Shown here in pieces: positions 26,053 to 33,757 of a stretch of 64,000 nt of DNA. This DNA comes from Pseudomonas chlororaphis (lineage in GTDB: Bacteria > Pseudomonadota > Gammaproteobacteria > Pseudomonadales > Pseudomonadaceae): NCBI GenBank assembly GCA_001023535.1, contig CP011020.1:6085218-6149217 (forward strand). The letters are read 5' to 3'. The notes under the pieces were generated by a model that saw only the letters and a program-made list of their open reading frames with translations, was not told the DNA's origin and ran no database searches. Each line of letters begins with the position of its first letter. Position 1 is the first letter of the stretch. Position numbers and translations under genes: made by a program.

Positions 26053-28230
26053 TCATTGGGCGCTGAAGGTCTTCCAGACGCCGCCTTCCTGCTGCAGGTC
26101 GTGGGCGCGCTTGATCAGGTATTGGTGGATCTGCTCCACCTGCTCCGGCGTGAAGGCGTCGGCAAAGGACGGCATGCCGTCAGGCACCCGGCCGCCGTAG
26201 AGAATGCCGAGGAACATCTGGTGTTTTTCCGGCGTCAGCTTGCGCAGGTCCGGCAGCACGCCACCGCTGACCGCATGAATGCCATGGCACTGCGAGCAGT
26301 AGCCGTCATAGAGCTTGCCACCCGCGTCCACCGCGACGGTGTCACCGGTCAACGGCGGCGGCTTAGGGGTCTCGGCAAGCGGTGCCGGTTCGTTGAGTTT
26401 CGCGGTGCCACCCAGTTTGTAGGTCAATACCTGGGAAAACGGACGGACCCCGGCGCGCAGGGACAAGGCACCGGCAAAGGTCGAGAAGGCTCCGCCCCAG
26501 CCGGCCATGAAGGTGACGTATTGCTCACCGTCGACACTGTAGGTAATCGGCGCGGCCATGACGCCGCTGGCCGCCGGTTGTTCCCACAGCTTCTTGCCGG
26601 TATCGGCGGCATAGGCTATTACCCGGCCATCGGCGCTGCCCTCGAACACCAGGTTGCCGGCAGTGCTCAAGGTGCCGCCGTTGAAGATCGTCACATAGGG
26701 CACTTCCCAGGCCGGCTGCTGCTTGACCGGGTCCCAGGCGATCAGCTTGCCAGACCAGCCCTTGGCCATTTCCAGCAGCCCGTCAGCGTTCTCCGGCATC
26801 ATCCCGGTGCGCAGGCCCAACTGGTACATGCTCTTGAATGGATTGCGCTTCGGCGCCTCGGGGATGTGCTCGTAATAGGCGGACATGATGTGCGCCGGGA
26901 TGTACACCAGCCCCGTGTTCGGGTTGAACGACATCGGCTGCCAGTCATGGGCGCCCCAGAACGCAGGCGTCACCAGTTTGCGCTTGCCGTCCTTCCAGTA
27001 GGCGGCGTTCTCGTCATCGACGATGGGCCGGCCCGTCTTCATGTCCATGCCCTTGGTCCAGCTCTGCGGCACGATGCCCTTGGCCGACAACAGCTCCCCC
27101 GTGGCGCGGTCGATCACATAGAAGAAACCGTTCTTGGGCGCTTGCATCAACACCTTGCGCGGTTTTCCATTGATCGGCAGTTCCGCCAGGATCATGTGCT
27201 GGGTGGCGGTGTAGTCCCAGGCATCTCCCGGCGTGGTCTGGTAGTGCCAGACGTATTCTCCCGTGTCGGCATTGACCGCGACGATCGAGGACAGGAACAG
27301 GTTGTCACCCTTGGCCTGGCTGCGCCATTTCGGGTCCCACAACGAACCATTGCCCACGCCGATGTACAACAGGTTCAGCTCAGGATCGAAGGCAAAAGAG
27401 TCCCAGGCGGTGCCGCCGCCACCCTGCTCGACGAACGCGTCGCCGTGCCAGGTCTTGGCGGCGATGGCCATGGCCTTGTCTTCCGGCGGCAGCTTGGGGT
27501 CGCCCGGTACGGTATAGAAGCGCCAGGCCTGCTTGCCGGTTTCTGCATCGTAGGCGGTGACGTAGCCACGCACGCCGAATTCAGCGCCGCCGTTGCCAAT
27601 CACCACCTTGCCGTTGACCACCCGAGGGGCACCCGTGATGGTGTAGCTGCGCGAGTGATCGGCCCGGGTGTCCACCGACCAGGCGCGCTGGCCGGTCCTC
27701 GCATCAATGGCTTCCAGGCGCCCGTCGAGCACGCCCACGTAGACCTTGCCCTTCCACACCGCAACACCGCGGTTGACCGCATCACAGCAAGCCTCACCGG
27801 CGCGGTTGCGGTCGGACTGTGGGTCATACTTCCAGATCAGCTTGCCATTGCGTGCATCCAGGGCGTACACCACCGAAAACGGCCCGGTGGTGTACATCAC
27901 GCCGTCGACCACGATGGGCGTGGCTTCGACACCACGGTCAAGATCCAACTTGTAGCTCCACGCCAGGCCGAGCTGGCTGACGTTCTGGTCGCTGATCTTG
28001 TTGAGCGGGCTGTAGCGTTGCTCATCGTAGGTACGACCGGTGCTCATCCAGTTACCGGGTTCCTGGTTGGCGGCAATGATCCGCTTGCCATCGACATTGG
28101 CCGGCATGTCCTGCGCCCAGGCCGGCATGACGCTCAGGTTCAGAGCTAACGCGACGAACAGGCTCTTGAGCGGAGCGCCGATGGGCGCGGTTCGGGGGGC
28201 GGGAGGCACGGCGAGACCAAACTGTGTCAT
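26053..28230 (-). CDS. PQQ-dependent quinohemoprotein alcohol dehydrogenase
   Basis: About 725 residues from ATG 28230, which has AGGAG upstream; longer in-frame starts up to 28416 are not supported. A signal peptide ends near PAWAQD. The eight-bladed beta-propeller carries tryptophan-docking repeats, the vicinal disulfide C-C in GEACCDAVNRG, and the catalytic Asp in GDAWDYTATQ. The residue two after that Asp is Thr, not the extra Asp of lanthanide-type enzymes, so a Ca2+ enzyme is expected. A C-terminal cytochrome c domain has C-S-Q-C-H, making this a type II quinohemoprotein. It oxidises primary alcohols in the periplasm. Transcribed with the AldA-like gene from the sigma-54 promoter at 28287-28302. 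Confidence 0.92.
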   Translation of the reverse strand: MTQFGLAVPPAPRTAPIGAPLKSLFVALALNLSVMPAWAQDMPANVDGKRIIAANQEPGNWMSTGRTYDEQRYSPLNKISDQNVSQLGLAWSYKLDLDRGVEATPIVVDGVMYTTGPFSVVYALDARNGKLIWKYDPQSDRNRAGEACCDAVNRGVAVWKGKVYVGVLDGRLEAIDARTGQRAWSVDTRADHSRSYTITGAPRVVNGKVVIGNGGAEFGVRGYVTAYDAETGKQAWRFYTVPGDPKLPPEDKAMAIAAKTWHGDAFVEQGGGGTAWDSFAFDPELNLLYIGVGNGSLWDPKWRSQAKGDNLFLSSIVAVNADTGEYVWHYQTTPGDAWDYTATQHMILAELPINGKPRKVLMQAPKNGFFYVIDRATGELLSAKGIVPQSWTKGMDMKTGRPIVDDENAAYWKDGKRKLVTPAFWGAHDWQPMSFNPNTGLVYIPAHIMSAYYEHIPEAPKRNPFKSMYQLGLRTGMMPENADGLLEMAKGWSGKLIAWDPVKQQPAWEVPYVTIFNGGTLSTAGNLVFEGSADGRVIAYAADTGKKLWEQPAASGVMAAPITYSVDGEQYVTFMAGWGGAFSTFAGALSLRAGVRPFSQVLTYKLGGTAKLNEPAPLAETPKPPPLTGDTVAVDAGGKLYDGYCSQCHGIHAVSGGVLPDLRKLTPEKHQMFLGILYGGRVPDGMPSFADAFTPEQVEQIHQYLIKRAHDLQQEGGVWKTFSAQ

Positions 28231-28286
28231 GGGGAACTCCTGATTCTTATTAGTAGCGAAGCCATTGCGCTGCGCAGGGGGACAAG

Positions 28287-28302
28287 AGCAACCCCTGTGC
28301 CA
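28287..28302 (-). promoter_or_regulatory. Sigma-54 (-24/-12) promoter of the PQQ alcohol dehydrogenase operon
   Basis: On the minus strand TGGCACAGGGGTTGCT matches TGGCAC-N5-TTGCW exactly. Expected transcription start is near 28275, about 45 bp before the ATG at 28230. An AcoR-like sigma-54 activator gene flanks the operon. Confidence 0.82.
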
Positions 28303-28379
28303 GCCTTCGCCAAAGACCTGCAAGCCACGCCCTACAAGGCTTGCAAGCCGGATCGCTGACTGCGTCAACCTGCGACAGG

Positions 28380-28417
28380 TGTCGCACCCATGGGGCATCT
28401 GTCCCACCCTTGGCACA
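28380..28417. promoter_or_regulatory. Tandem imperfect palindromes, candidate upstream activator sites
   Basis: TGTCGCACCCATGGGGCA at 28380-28397 and TGTCCCACCCTTGGCACA at 28400-28417 share TGTC-N-CACCC-N-TGG-NN-CA and are 20 bp apart, about two helical turns. They lie about 90-130 bp upstream of the -12 element of the PQQ operon, a normal distance for a sigma-54 activator. They are also about 100 bp upstream of the divergent decarboxylase gene. Binding by the AcoR-like protein is inferred. Confidence 0.6.
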
Positions 28418-28522
28418 CTTGGGTTTTATTAATAGGAATGTGGTTAAAATCCGATCGCCCCACGACAGTCGCCACAGGAACCCGCTAAATTAGCGCCTCC
28501 AGACCTGATGAGGTTCTGCGTC

Positions 28523-30214
28523 ATGCCTTTAGAGTCCGATGTCTTTCTCAACCGCCGCGGGCAACGCGGCGCAGACCTGTTCGTAGAAGTGCTTCGCAGC
28601 GAAGGTGTGCGCTACGTCTTCGGCAATCCGGGAACAACCGAGCTGGCTTTGCTCGACGCCCTCTCAGGCGCCCCGGACCTCCAATACATCCTCGGCCTGC
28701 AGGAGGCCTCAGTCGTCGCGATGGCCGACGGTTATGCGCAGGCATCCGGTCGCCCCGCCTTCGTCAACCTCCATACGGCCGGTGGACTGGGCAATGCCAT
28801 GGGCGCCATGCTCAACGCCAGGATGGCGAACACCCCGCTTGTCATCACCGCCGGTCAACAAGACACGCGACATGGCGTGACCGACCCGCTGCTCCACGGA
28901 GACCTCGTCGCTCTCGCCCGACCGAGCGTCAAATGGGCGGAGGAAATTCATCATCCCGAACATATTCCGATGCTGCTGCGCCGTGCGTTTCAGGACTGTC
29001 GCACGGGGCCGGCCGGCCCGGTTTTCCTTTCCCTGCCGATTGACGTGATGGAGCAACACACGGATGTCACGGTCGGCCCGCCATCGCGAATCGAGCGCGG
29101 TGCCGTGACCGGGGCGATTGAGGAATTGGCCGCTGCCCTGGCGAACATCACCCCCGGTCGCCTGGCGATTCTCGTTGGAGAAGAAGTGATCCAGTCGCGC
29201 GCGGAAGTTGAAGCCGTGAGGCTTGCCGAGGCACTCGGCGCACCGGTCTACGGGCCTTCCTGGCCCGGGCATATTCCGTTCCCGACGGCCCATCCGCAGT
29301 GGCGGGGAACGCTGCCTGCAAAAGCTTCCGACATCAGGGAGACGTTCTCCGACTTCGACGCGGTCTTCCTGCTCGGCGGCCATTCGCTGATCAGCTATCA
29401 ATACTCCCAGGGCCCCGCTATCCCTTCTCACTGTCGCCTTATCCAATTGACCAGCGATGGACACCAACTGGGCAGAGTCCACGAGACCGCGCTAGGGCTG
29501 ATCGGCGATGTAAGACTTTCCTTGCAAACGCTGTTGCCGATACTGGACAAGCGATTGGCCCCACACCGGGAGACCATCGCGACGCTGCGACACGTCGCGA
29601 GCCAAGCACGCGATGCACGTCGCGCCGACGTCGCCGCTCGCTTCAGTCGCGAATTCAGCGCGCCGGTGACAACACCTTTCGTGGCTGCCCACGAGGCCGT
29701 CCGGGCCATCGGGCCAGACGTCTGGATTGTCGACGAAGCCCCCGCCACGATTCCCCATGTCCGCGCCTGCCTGGATTCCCATTCGGCCCGCCAATATCTT
29801 TTTACCCGCAGCGCCATCCTCGGCTGGGGCATGCCGGCGGCTGTCGGAACATCGCTTGGCCTGGACCGAACCCCGGTCGTTTGTCTGGTCGGTGATGGCT
29901 CTGCCATGTACTCACCGCAGGCACTCTGGACGGCGGCGCATGAACGGCTGCCGGTCACGTTCGTTGTGATGAACAACGGCGAATACAACATTTTGAAGAA
30001 CTACGCTCGTGGCCAGGCGCACTACCTGAATGCGAGCACTGACCAGTTCATCGGCATGGACCTGCGCGATCCGGCGATCGATTTCCTGGCCCTCGCCTCC
30101 TCCCTGGGGATCGCTTCGCGCAGGATCGAGCGCGCCAGCGATATTGCCGGCGCGGTGGAAGAAGGCATTCGTTCAGGCGTCCCGAACCTCATTGAATTGC
30201 CGATCATGGCCTGA
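28523..30214 (+). CDS. Thiamine-diphosphate enzyme, benzoylformate-decarboxylase-like
   Basis: About 563 residues from ATG 28523 (preceded by GATGAGG; ATG 28508 is an alternative). The N-terminal part shows RYVFGNPGTTE, LQEASVVAMADGYAQASGRPAFVNLHTAGGLGNAMGA and VITAGQQDTRHG, closely following the layout of benzoylformate decarboxylase, with the active-site His in NLHTAGG. The TPP-binding G-D-G motif is in VCLVGDGSAMYSPQALWTA with NNGEYN downstream. The Ser of the family's GNPGS is Thr here, so the substrate may differ. Divergent from the PQQ operon and probably coregulated; it may make the aldehyde from a 2-oxo acid. Confidence 0.82.
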   Translation: MPLESDVFLNRRGQRGADLFVEVLRSEGVRYVFGNPGTTELALLDALSGAPDLQYILGLQEASVVAMADGYAQASGRPAFVNLHTAGGLGNAMGAMLNARMANTPLVITAGQQDTRHGVTDPLLHGDLVALARPSVKWAEEIHHPEHIPMLLRRAFQDCRTGPAGPVFLSLPIDVMEQHTDVTVGPPSRIERGAVTGAIEELAAALANITPGRLAILVGEEVIQSRAEVEAVRLAEALGAPVYGPSWPGHIPFPTAHPQWRGTLPAKASDIRETFSDFDAVFLLGGHSLISYQYSQGPAIPSHCRLIQLTSDGHQLGRVHETALGLIGDVRLSLQTLLPILDKRLAPHRETIATLRHVASQARDARRADVAARFSREFSAPVTTPFVAAHEAVRAIGPDVWIVDEAPATIPHVRACLDSHSARQYLFTRSAILGWGMPAAVGTSLGLDRTPVVCLVGDGSAMYSPQALWTAAHERLPVTFVVMNNGEYNILKNYARGQAHYLNASTDQFIGMDLRDPAIDFLALASSLGIASRRIERASDIAGAVEEGIRSGVPNLIELPIMA

Positions 30215-30311
30215 AGATTGCCCAACCTCGAAGCGAATCCACCGCTGAAGAAAACGACATCAAGCGGCAGGCGGCGCACCCCGACCTTTATTGGTGAAGC
30301 CCTTACGGCCC

Positions 30312-31337
30312 TCAGCTATCCCAAAAGTGAGTCGATTTCCCTGGGGGATGGGAGCTGCGAGATGCCCCAAGCACCGCGGCTTCGAACTCGGCGATCATCC
30401 GGTCGCGATTATCAGTGACCAGCTTCTTGACCATGGCCGAGTAGGGTTTCGAGGGTGCAGCCCGGGCTTGCAGTTCAGCGAAAATGGTCTTGGCTTCATT
30501 GCGCAGGTGTTGGAAGAATGGTTCCCTGTGATCCATTGGGGCTGCTTTCCTGAGCGCGTTTTCCGCCTTCATCAACTGGTTCTGAACCTCCAGCATCAGC
30601 TCGGTGCGCGCCTCCACCAGGTACACTCGGTTCAAGCCAAATATTTGATAGGTGGCAAGTCCGTAAGGGTCCCAGTCATTCCCCACTTTCAGCGGAGCAA
30701 TCAGACTCAGGCCCCGTTCGACGATCCATTGCAGGTGCATATCCGGGTTGCGTTGAGTGGGGTCGATGAGGCAGGCATCCTCGGCCTTCAGATCATCGCC
30801 TTTAGCCATGGCACGCTGCCCACGAATCGGGAAGGCATCATATTTGCCGAGCTTATAGGCGCTCCCCTGCATTTTTTGCGTGTAGGGCTGTTCAGCCGTG
30901 AAGGTTTGAACTTCATGGTACTCGGAACTATTGCAGTGGATACAGCTGGGCAGCAGATTGGTCCAATCGGACGCCAGCCACCAGTAGCCCGTATGGCCAG
31001 GATGGTCGATCACCCGGTTCTTGGGCCGAAAGTGTTCGACCTGGACGGGGCCCACCGCTTTGTAACTGGATTCGCAATAGGCACATTTTTTATGGAACAG
31101 CGTATTCAACGCCTGCCTTACGTCTTTTGCCCCATAGGCCTTGAAGTTGAATTTCTTGGTTTTTTTAGCTGGTTTGGCCGTCTTCCCCTTGGCTTTGGCA
31201 TTCGTTTTCGGAGGCGCCGGCTGAGTGGCTCGGGCCGCATAAAAAGCGGCCGCTCGGGTACGCTCCTTGGCCGCCGGGCTGTTCAATTCGGCAAGCGATA
31301 AGGGCTCGTCGACATCCTCGCGCTTAACATAAATCAT
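30312..31337 (-). CDS. HNH endonuclease, PtuB-like, of a Septu-like two-gene system
   Basis: 341 residues. After a Pro/Lys-rich basic linker (about residues 40-63) comes an HNH domain with C85-x2-C88, E101-H102 (QVEHFRPK), N127 and C132-x2-C135. This layout (CAYCE, EHFRPK, WTNLLPSCIHCN) is that of PtuB/TIGR02646-type nucleases of Septu and of some retron systems. The C-terminal half is helical. Its ATG overlaps the stop of the ATPase gene upstream (ATGA at 31334-31337), so translation is coupled and the two proteins probably form one complex. Expected role is phage-triggered DNA or RNA cleavage, inferred. Confidence 0.83.
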   Translation of the reverse strand: MIYVKREDVDEPLSLAELNSPAAKERTRAAAFYAARATQPAPPKTNAKAKGKTAKPAKKTKKFNFKAYGAKDVRQALNTLFHKKCAYCESSYKAVGPVQVEHFRPKNRVIDHPGHTGYWWLASDWTNLLPSCIHCNSSEYHEVQTFTAEQPYTQKMQGSAYKLGKYDAFPIRGQRAMAKGDDLKAEDACLIDPTQRNPDMHLQWIVERGLSLIAPLKVGNDWDPYGLATYQIFGLNRVYLVEARTELMLEVQNQLMKAENALRKAAPMDHREPFFQHLRNEAKTIFAELQARAAPSKPYSAMVKKLVTDNRDRMIAEFEAAVLGASRSSHPPGKSTHFWDS

Positions 31338-33541
31338 TGTCCGGCCTCGCCAGCTTCGCGAAGCGTCTCCAGGATCAGGCGGACCGATTCCTCACGCACT
31401 TCTGCCCGGTCAAGCCGATTGGAGTGAAACTGTTCGACGATGTGCCGGCGCAACGCTTCATTCACGACCTGGCGTTCCGGGGTGTCGCCAATCATCGAGA
31501 ACGCGTCCAGCCGCTCGGAAAACTGCTCTTGTGGCTCAAGGCTACGGGATTCGGAAAGCAGCAACCGATCGATACGCCGAAGAGTCTCGGGCTCGGCGGT
31601 ACTGGCGAGGCCGAAGTATTCGGACGTCAACAGTTGCTCGGCCCGCATGGCACTGACATCGGGCAACCCGGTCATTTCAACGACGGCCCGGTCCTCATCG
31701 CGGACCAGTACATGCACTTCACCATCGAGCATCCCCCTCAAACAAAGCGGATCGTGGGTGGTGAAGATGAACTGGACCTGCGGCAACGCACGACGCAAGG
31801 CGCCGACTACCTGCATTTTCCAGCGTGGGTGCAGATGGATTTCGATTTCGTCGATCAACACGATGCCCCGTGAGTTCTCCAGGTCACCCCATCGCTTCAC
31901 CATGTTGCGGATGATGTCCAGCGCCATGGCGAATAACGATCGGTAGCCATCGCTCAACCTCGACAGTGGTATGTCTTCGCCGTGCTTGCTGATCATCAGC
32001 CCGGAGCGCTCCGTGCGGATGATCTCGTCCTCGTCCGTCAAGTTGAGGATTTCCCGAAGTGCTCGGGCCACCGTTGGAAAGATTTTCTCGTCAAGTGATT
32101 CGAGCCAATCGGCCGAATGTGGTAGCACGCGTTGTTTGTTGAATAACGAAACGATGCTCGAGACTGGCTTGATGTTCTTGTAGTTCGTCGGTTGTTCGCT
32201 GAACTGTCGATGGGCCCCATAACCAAGCACCAGCGCACTCTCGAAAGACACGTCATGGATCTCGCCACCCCGCAGGATGTGCACTTCATTGAAGCTGCCG
32301 TCGTCAAATTCGATCCGAATACTGGCCTGAGTCGCGCCTTTGTTGCCGGAGAGCTGTTGCCAAACCTGGTCTGCGCGGCCTTGCGGCTTTCGAAGAAAGG
32401 CATCGAAGTCTGTCTTGACCTGGCTGCGCAAATGCCGACCCATTGTGCCCAAGGCAATGGCCTGGAGCAGAGAGCTTTTGCCCACCGAATTCTCCCCTAG
32501 CAGCACCACCGCCGGCGCGATGCCCTGCTCGGCCACGGACCGACTGGAAAAATCCAGGGTAAAGCGTTTGAACCCTTTGAAGTGTTTGACATCGATCGAG
32601 CGGATACGGGCGAACTTGGTCGTCTGCACCTCGCCCACCGCGTCGACGAGATCCGACCGCAGCATGCGCCGGGGCACGTGTTCACCCTTGAGGTGATCGA
32701 TGAACCGGCGCCACATCGGCGGATTGCAGAGGCTGATGAAACCTGCCAGCTCACTGAAAAACTCAGCCTCGCGTGGCGGTGTGCTCCTCTCTGAGGTCGC
32801 CAGCAACGAGTCACTGATCCAAATCCTGACCGCCCCGACATGAGCACGGCGATCATCCAGCCGGTTCTCGATCTCGCTGAGGATTAGTGCATAGTCCTTG
32901 CCGCGCAGCTTTTCGAAGAAGACCACCCATTCAGAAAAAATGGCGGCACGTCGACCGACCAGTTCGCTTCGATTGAGCTTCAAGACGTCGATCGTTTCCT
33001 TGCCGCGGTCGTTTTTGCCCAGGCAGATCCCTTCGACGGTGAATGCCAGGTGCTCAAAAGGCTGGTCGTTCGAGGGGTCAATCAGGACGGGGCGTTCTTG
33101 ATCGGCCAGCGCCAGCGGGGTAAAGGGCGCGACACGCTCGTGTTGCGTGGGGAACTGTGAACTCTTGTAGCGCGCACACACGGAACAGGCCAATACCAGG
33201 TTGGCCCATTCATAGGCATACCAGGCGTAATGGTCAGGGCTCGGAGTGGCCGAATAACCCAACCGATTCTTGGCGTTGAGCATTGGACGGTGGTGATGGA
33301 CTTCGAAATCGAAGGGGCCGGTGTCCTTCTCGCAGTAACCGCACTTCTCCTGGAAGGCCGCGACCAGCGCTGACTTTACTTCCCGGGAACTCCATTTTCG
33401 TCGGTTCAGCTTTGGGCGTCGGGTCAACCGGGAGGCAGTTGCCATATCAAAGTGCTCCCGCAGGAGCGCCATTTCATCGACCAACGCCTCGGCTGTGAGC
33501 GAAACAGGTGTACTGCTGGGATCCCGCCATACAAATCTCAA
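31334..33541 (-). CDS. HNH nuclease-ATPase fusion (PtuA-like ATPase with N-terminal HNH)
   Basis: 735 residues, starting at TTG 33541 with AAAGGA upstream. The first 130 residues are a second HNH domain: C67-x2-C70, E80-V-H82-H-H, N114, C119-x2-C122. From about residue 310 an SMC/RecF-type ATPase follows: Walker A G349-ENSVGKSS, a signature-like LSDGYRS, Walker B GIVLIDEIEIHLHP and a switch His in FTTHDP. These are the marks of PtuA/OLD-like ABC ATPases. Classical Septu has an ATPase and one separate HNH protein; here the ATPase carries its own HNH and also has a separate one. No reverse transcriptase lies nearby. Defence function is inferred. Confidence 0.85.
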   Translation of the reverse strand: MRFVWRDPSSTPVSLTAEALVDEMALLREHFDMATASRLTRRPKLNRRKWSSREVKSALVAAFQEKCGYCEKDTGPFDFEVHHHRPMLNAKNRLGYSATPSPDHYAWYAYEWANLVLACSVCARYKSSQFPTQHERVAPFTPLALADQERPVLIDPSNDQPFEHLAFTVEGICLGKNDRGKETIDVLKLNRSELVGRRAAIFSEWVVFFEKLRGKDYALILSEIENRLDDRRAHVGAVRIWISDSLLATSERSTPPREAEFFSELAGFISLCNPPMWRRFIDHLKGEHVPRRMLRSDLVDAVGEVQTTKFARIRSIDVKHFKGFKRFTLDFSSRSVAEQGIAPAVVLLGENSVGKSSLLQAIALGTMGRHLRSQVKTDFDAFLRKPQGRADQVWQQLSGNKGATQASIRIEFDDGSFNEVHILRGGEIHDVSFESALVLGYGAHRQFSEQPTNYKNIKPVSSIVSLFNKQRVLPHSADWLESLDEKIFPTVARALREILNLTDEDEIIRTERSGLMISKHGEDIPLSRLSDGYRSLFAMALDIIRNMVKRWGDLENSRGIVLIDEIEIHLHPRWKMQVVGALRRALPQVQFIFTTHDPLCLRGMLDGEVHVLVRDEDRAVVEMTGLPDVSAMRAEQLLTSEYFGLASTAEPETLRRIDRLLLSESRSLEPQEQFSERLDAFSMIGDTPERQVVNEALRRHIVEQFHSNRLDRAEVREESVRLILETLREAGEAGQ

Positions 33542-33757
33542 AGTCAGTTCCTTTTAACTTTAGAAGGCATAAAGATCCATCAGCCATCCAGCCAACGCTG
33601 AAAATCGCTCTGGACCGCGAGCTCTGGCTCGCACCGCCGAGTGAAATCTAGCACGTTTGATGAATGGAAAGCAGGCACAACGACATCATTGATCCCGTCG
33701 CAAAAAACGCCCCTCCCTGCTCCATCCTGGCGAGGCGTACCGAATATGACGGCCCTT
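33542..33757. other. Intergenic stretch upstream of the HNH-ATPase gene
   Basis: About 215 bp. It supplies the AAAGGA ribosome site of the TTG start and presumably the promoter of the two-gene system. A minus-strand frame here continues out of the kinase gene end but has no start codon of its own in the gap. Confidence 0.4.

Noticed and set aside
26056..28149. Long plus-strand frame opposite the PQQ alcohol dehydrogenase gene
   Set aside because: Antisense shadow of a GC-rich gene with clear motifs on the minus strand; low-complexity His/Gly/Gln-rich translation.
28411..28430. Plus-strand TGGCAC at 28411 as a sigma-54 promoter for the decarboxylase gene
   Set aside because: No GC pair at the -12 position (the sequence runs GGGTTTTA), so it does not fit the consensus; better read as part of the tandem activator site.
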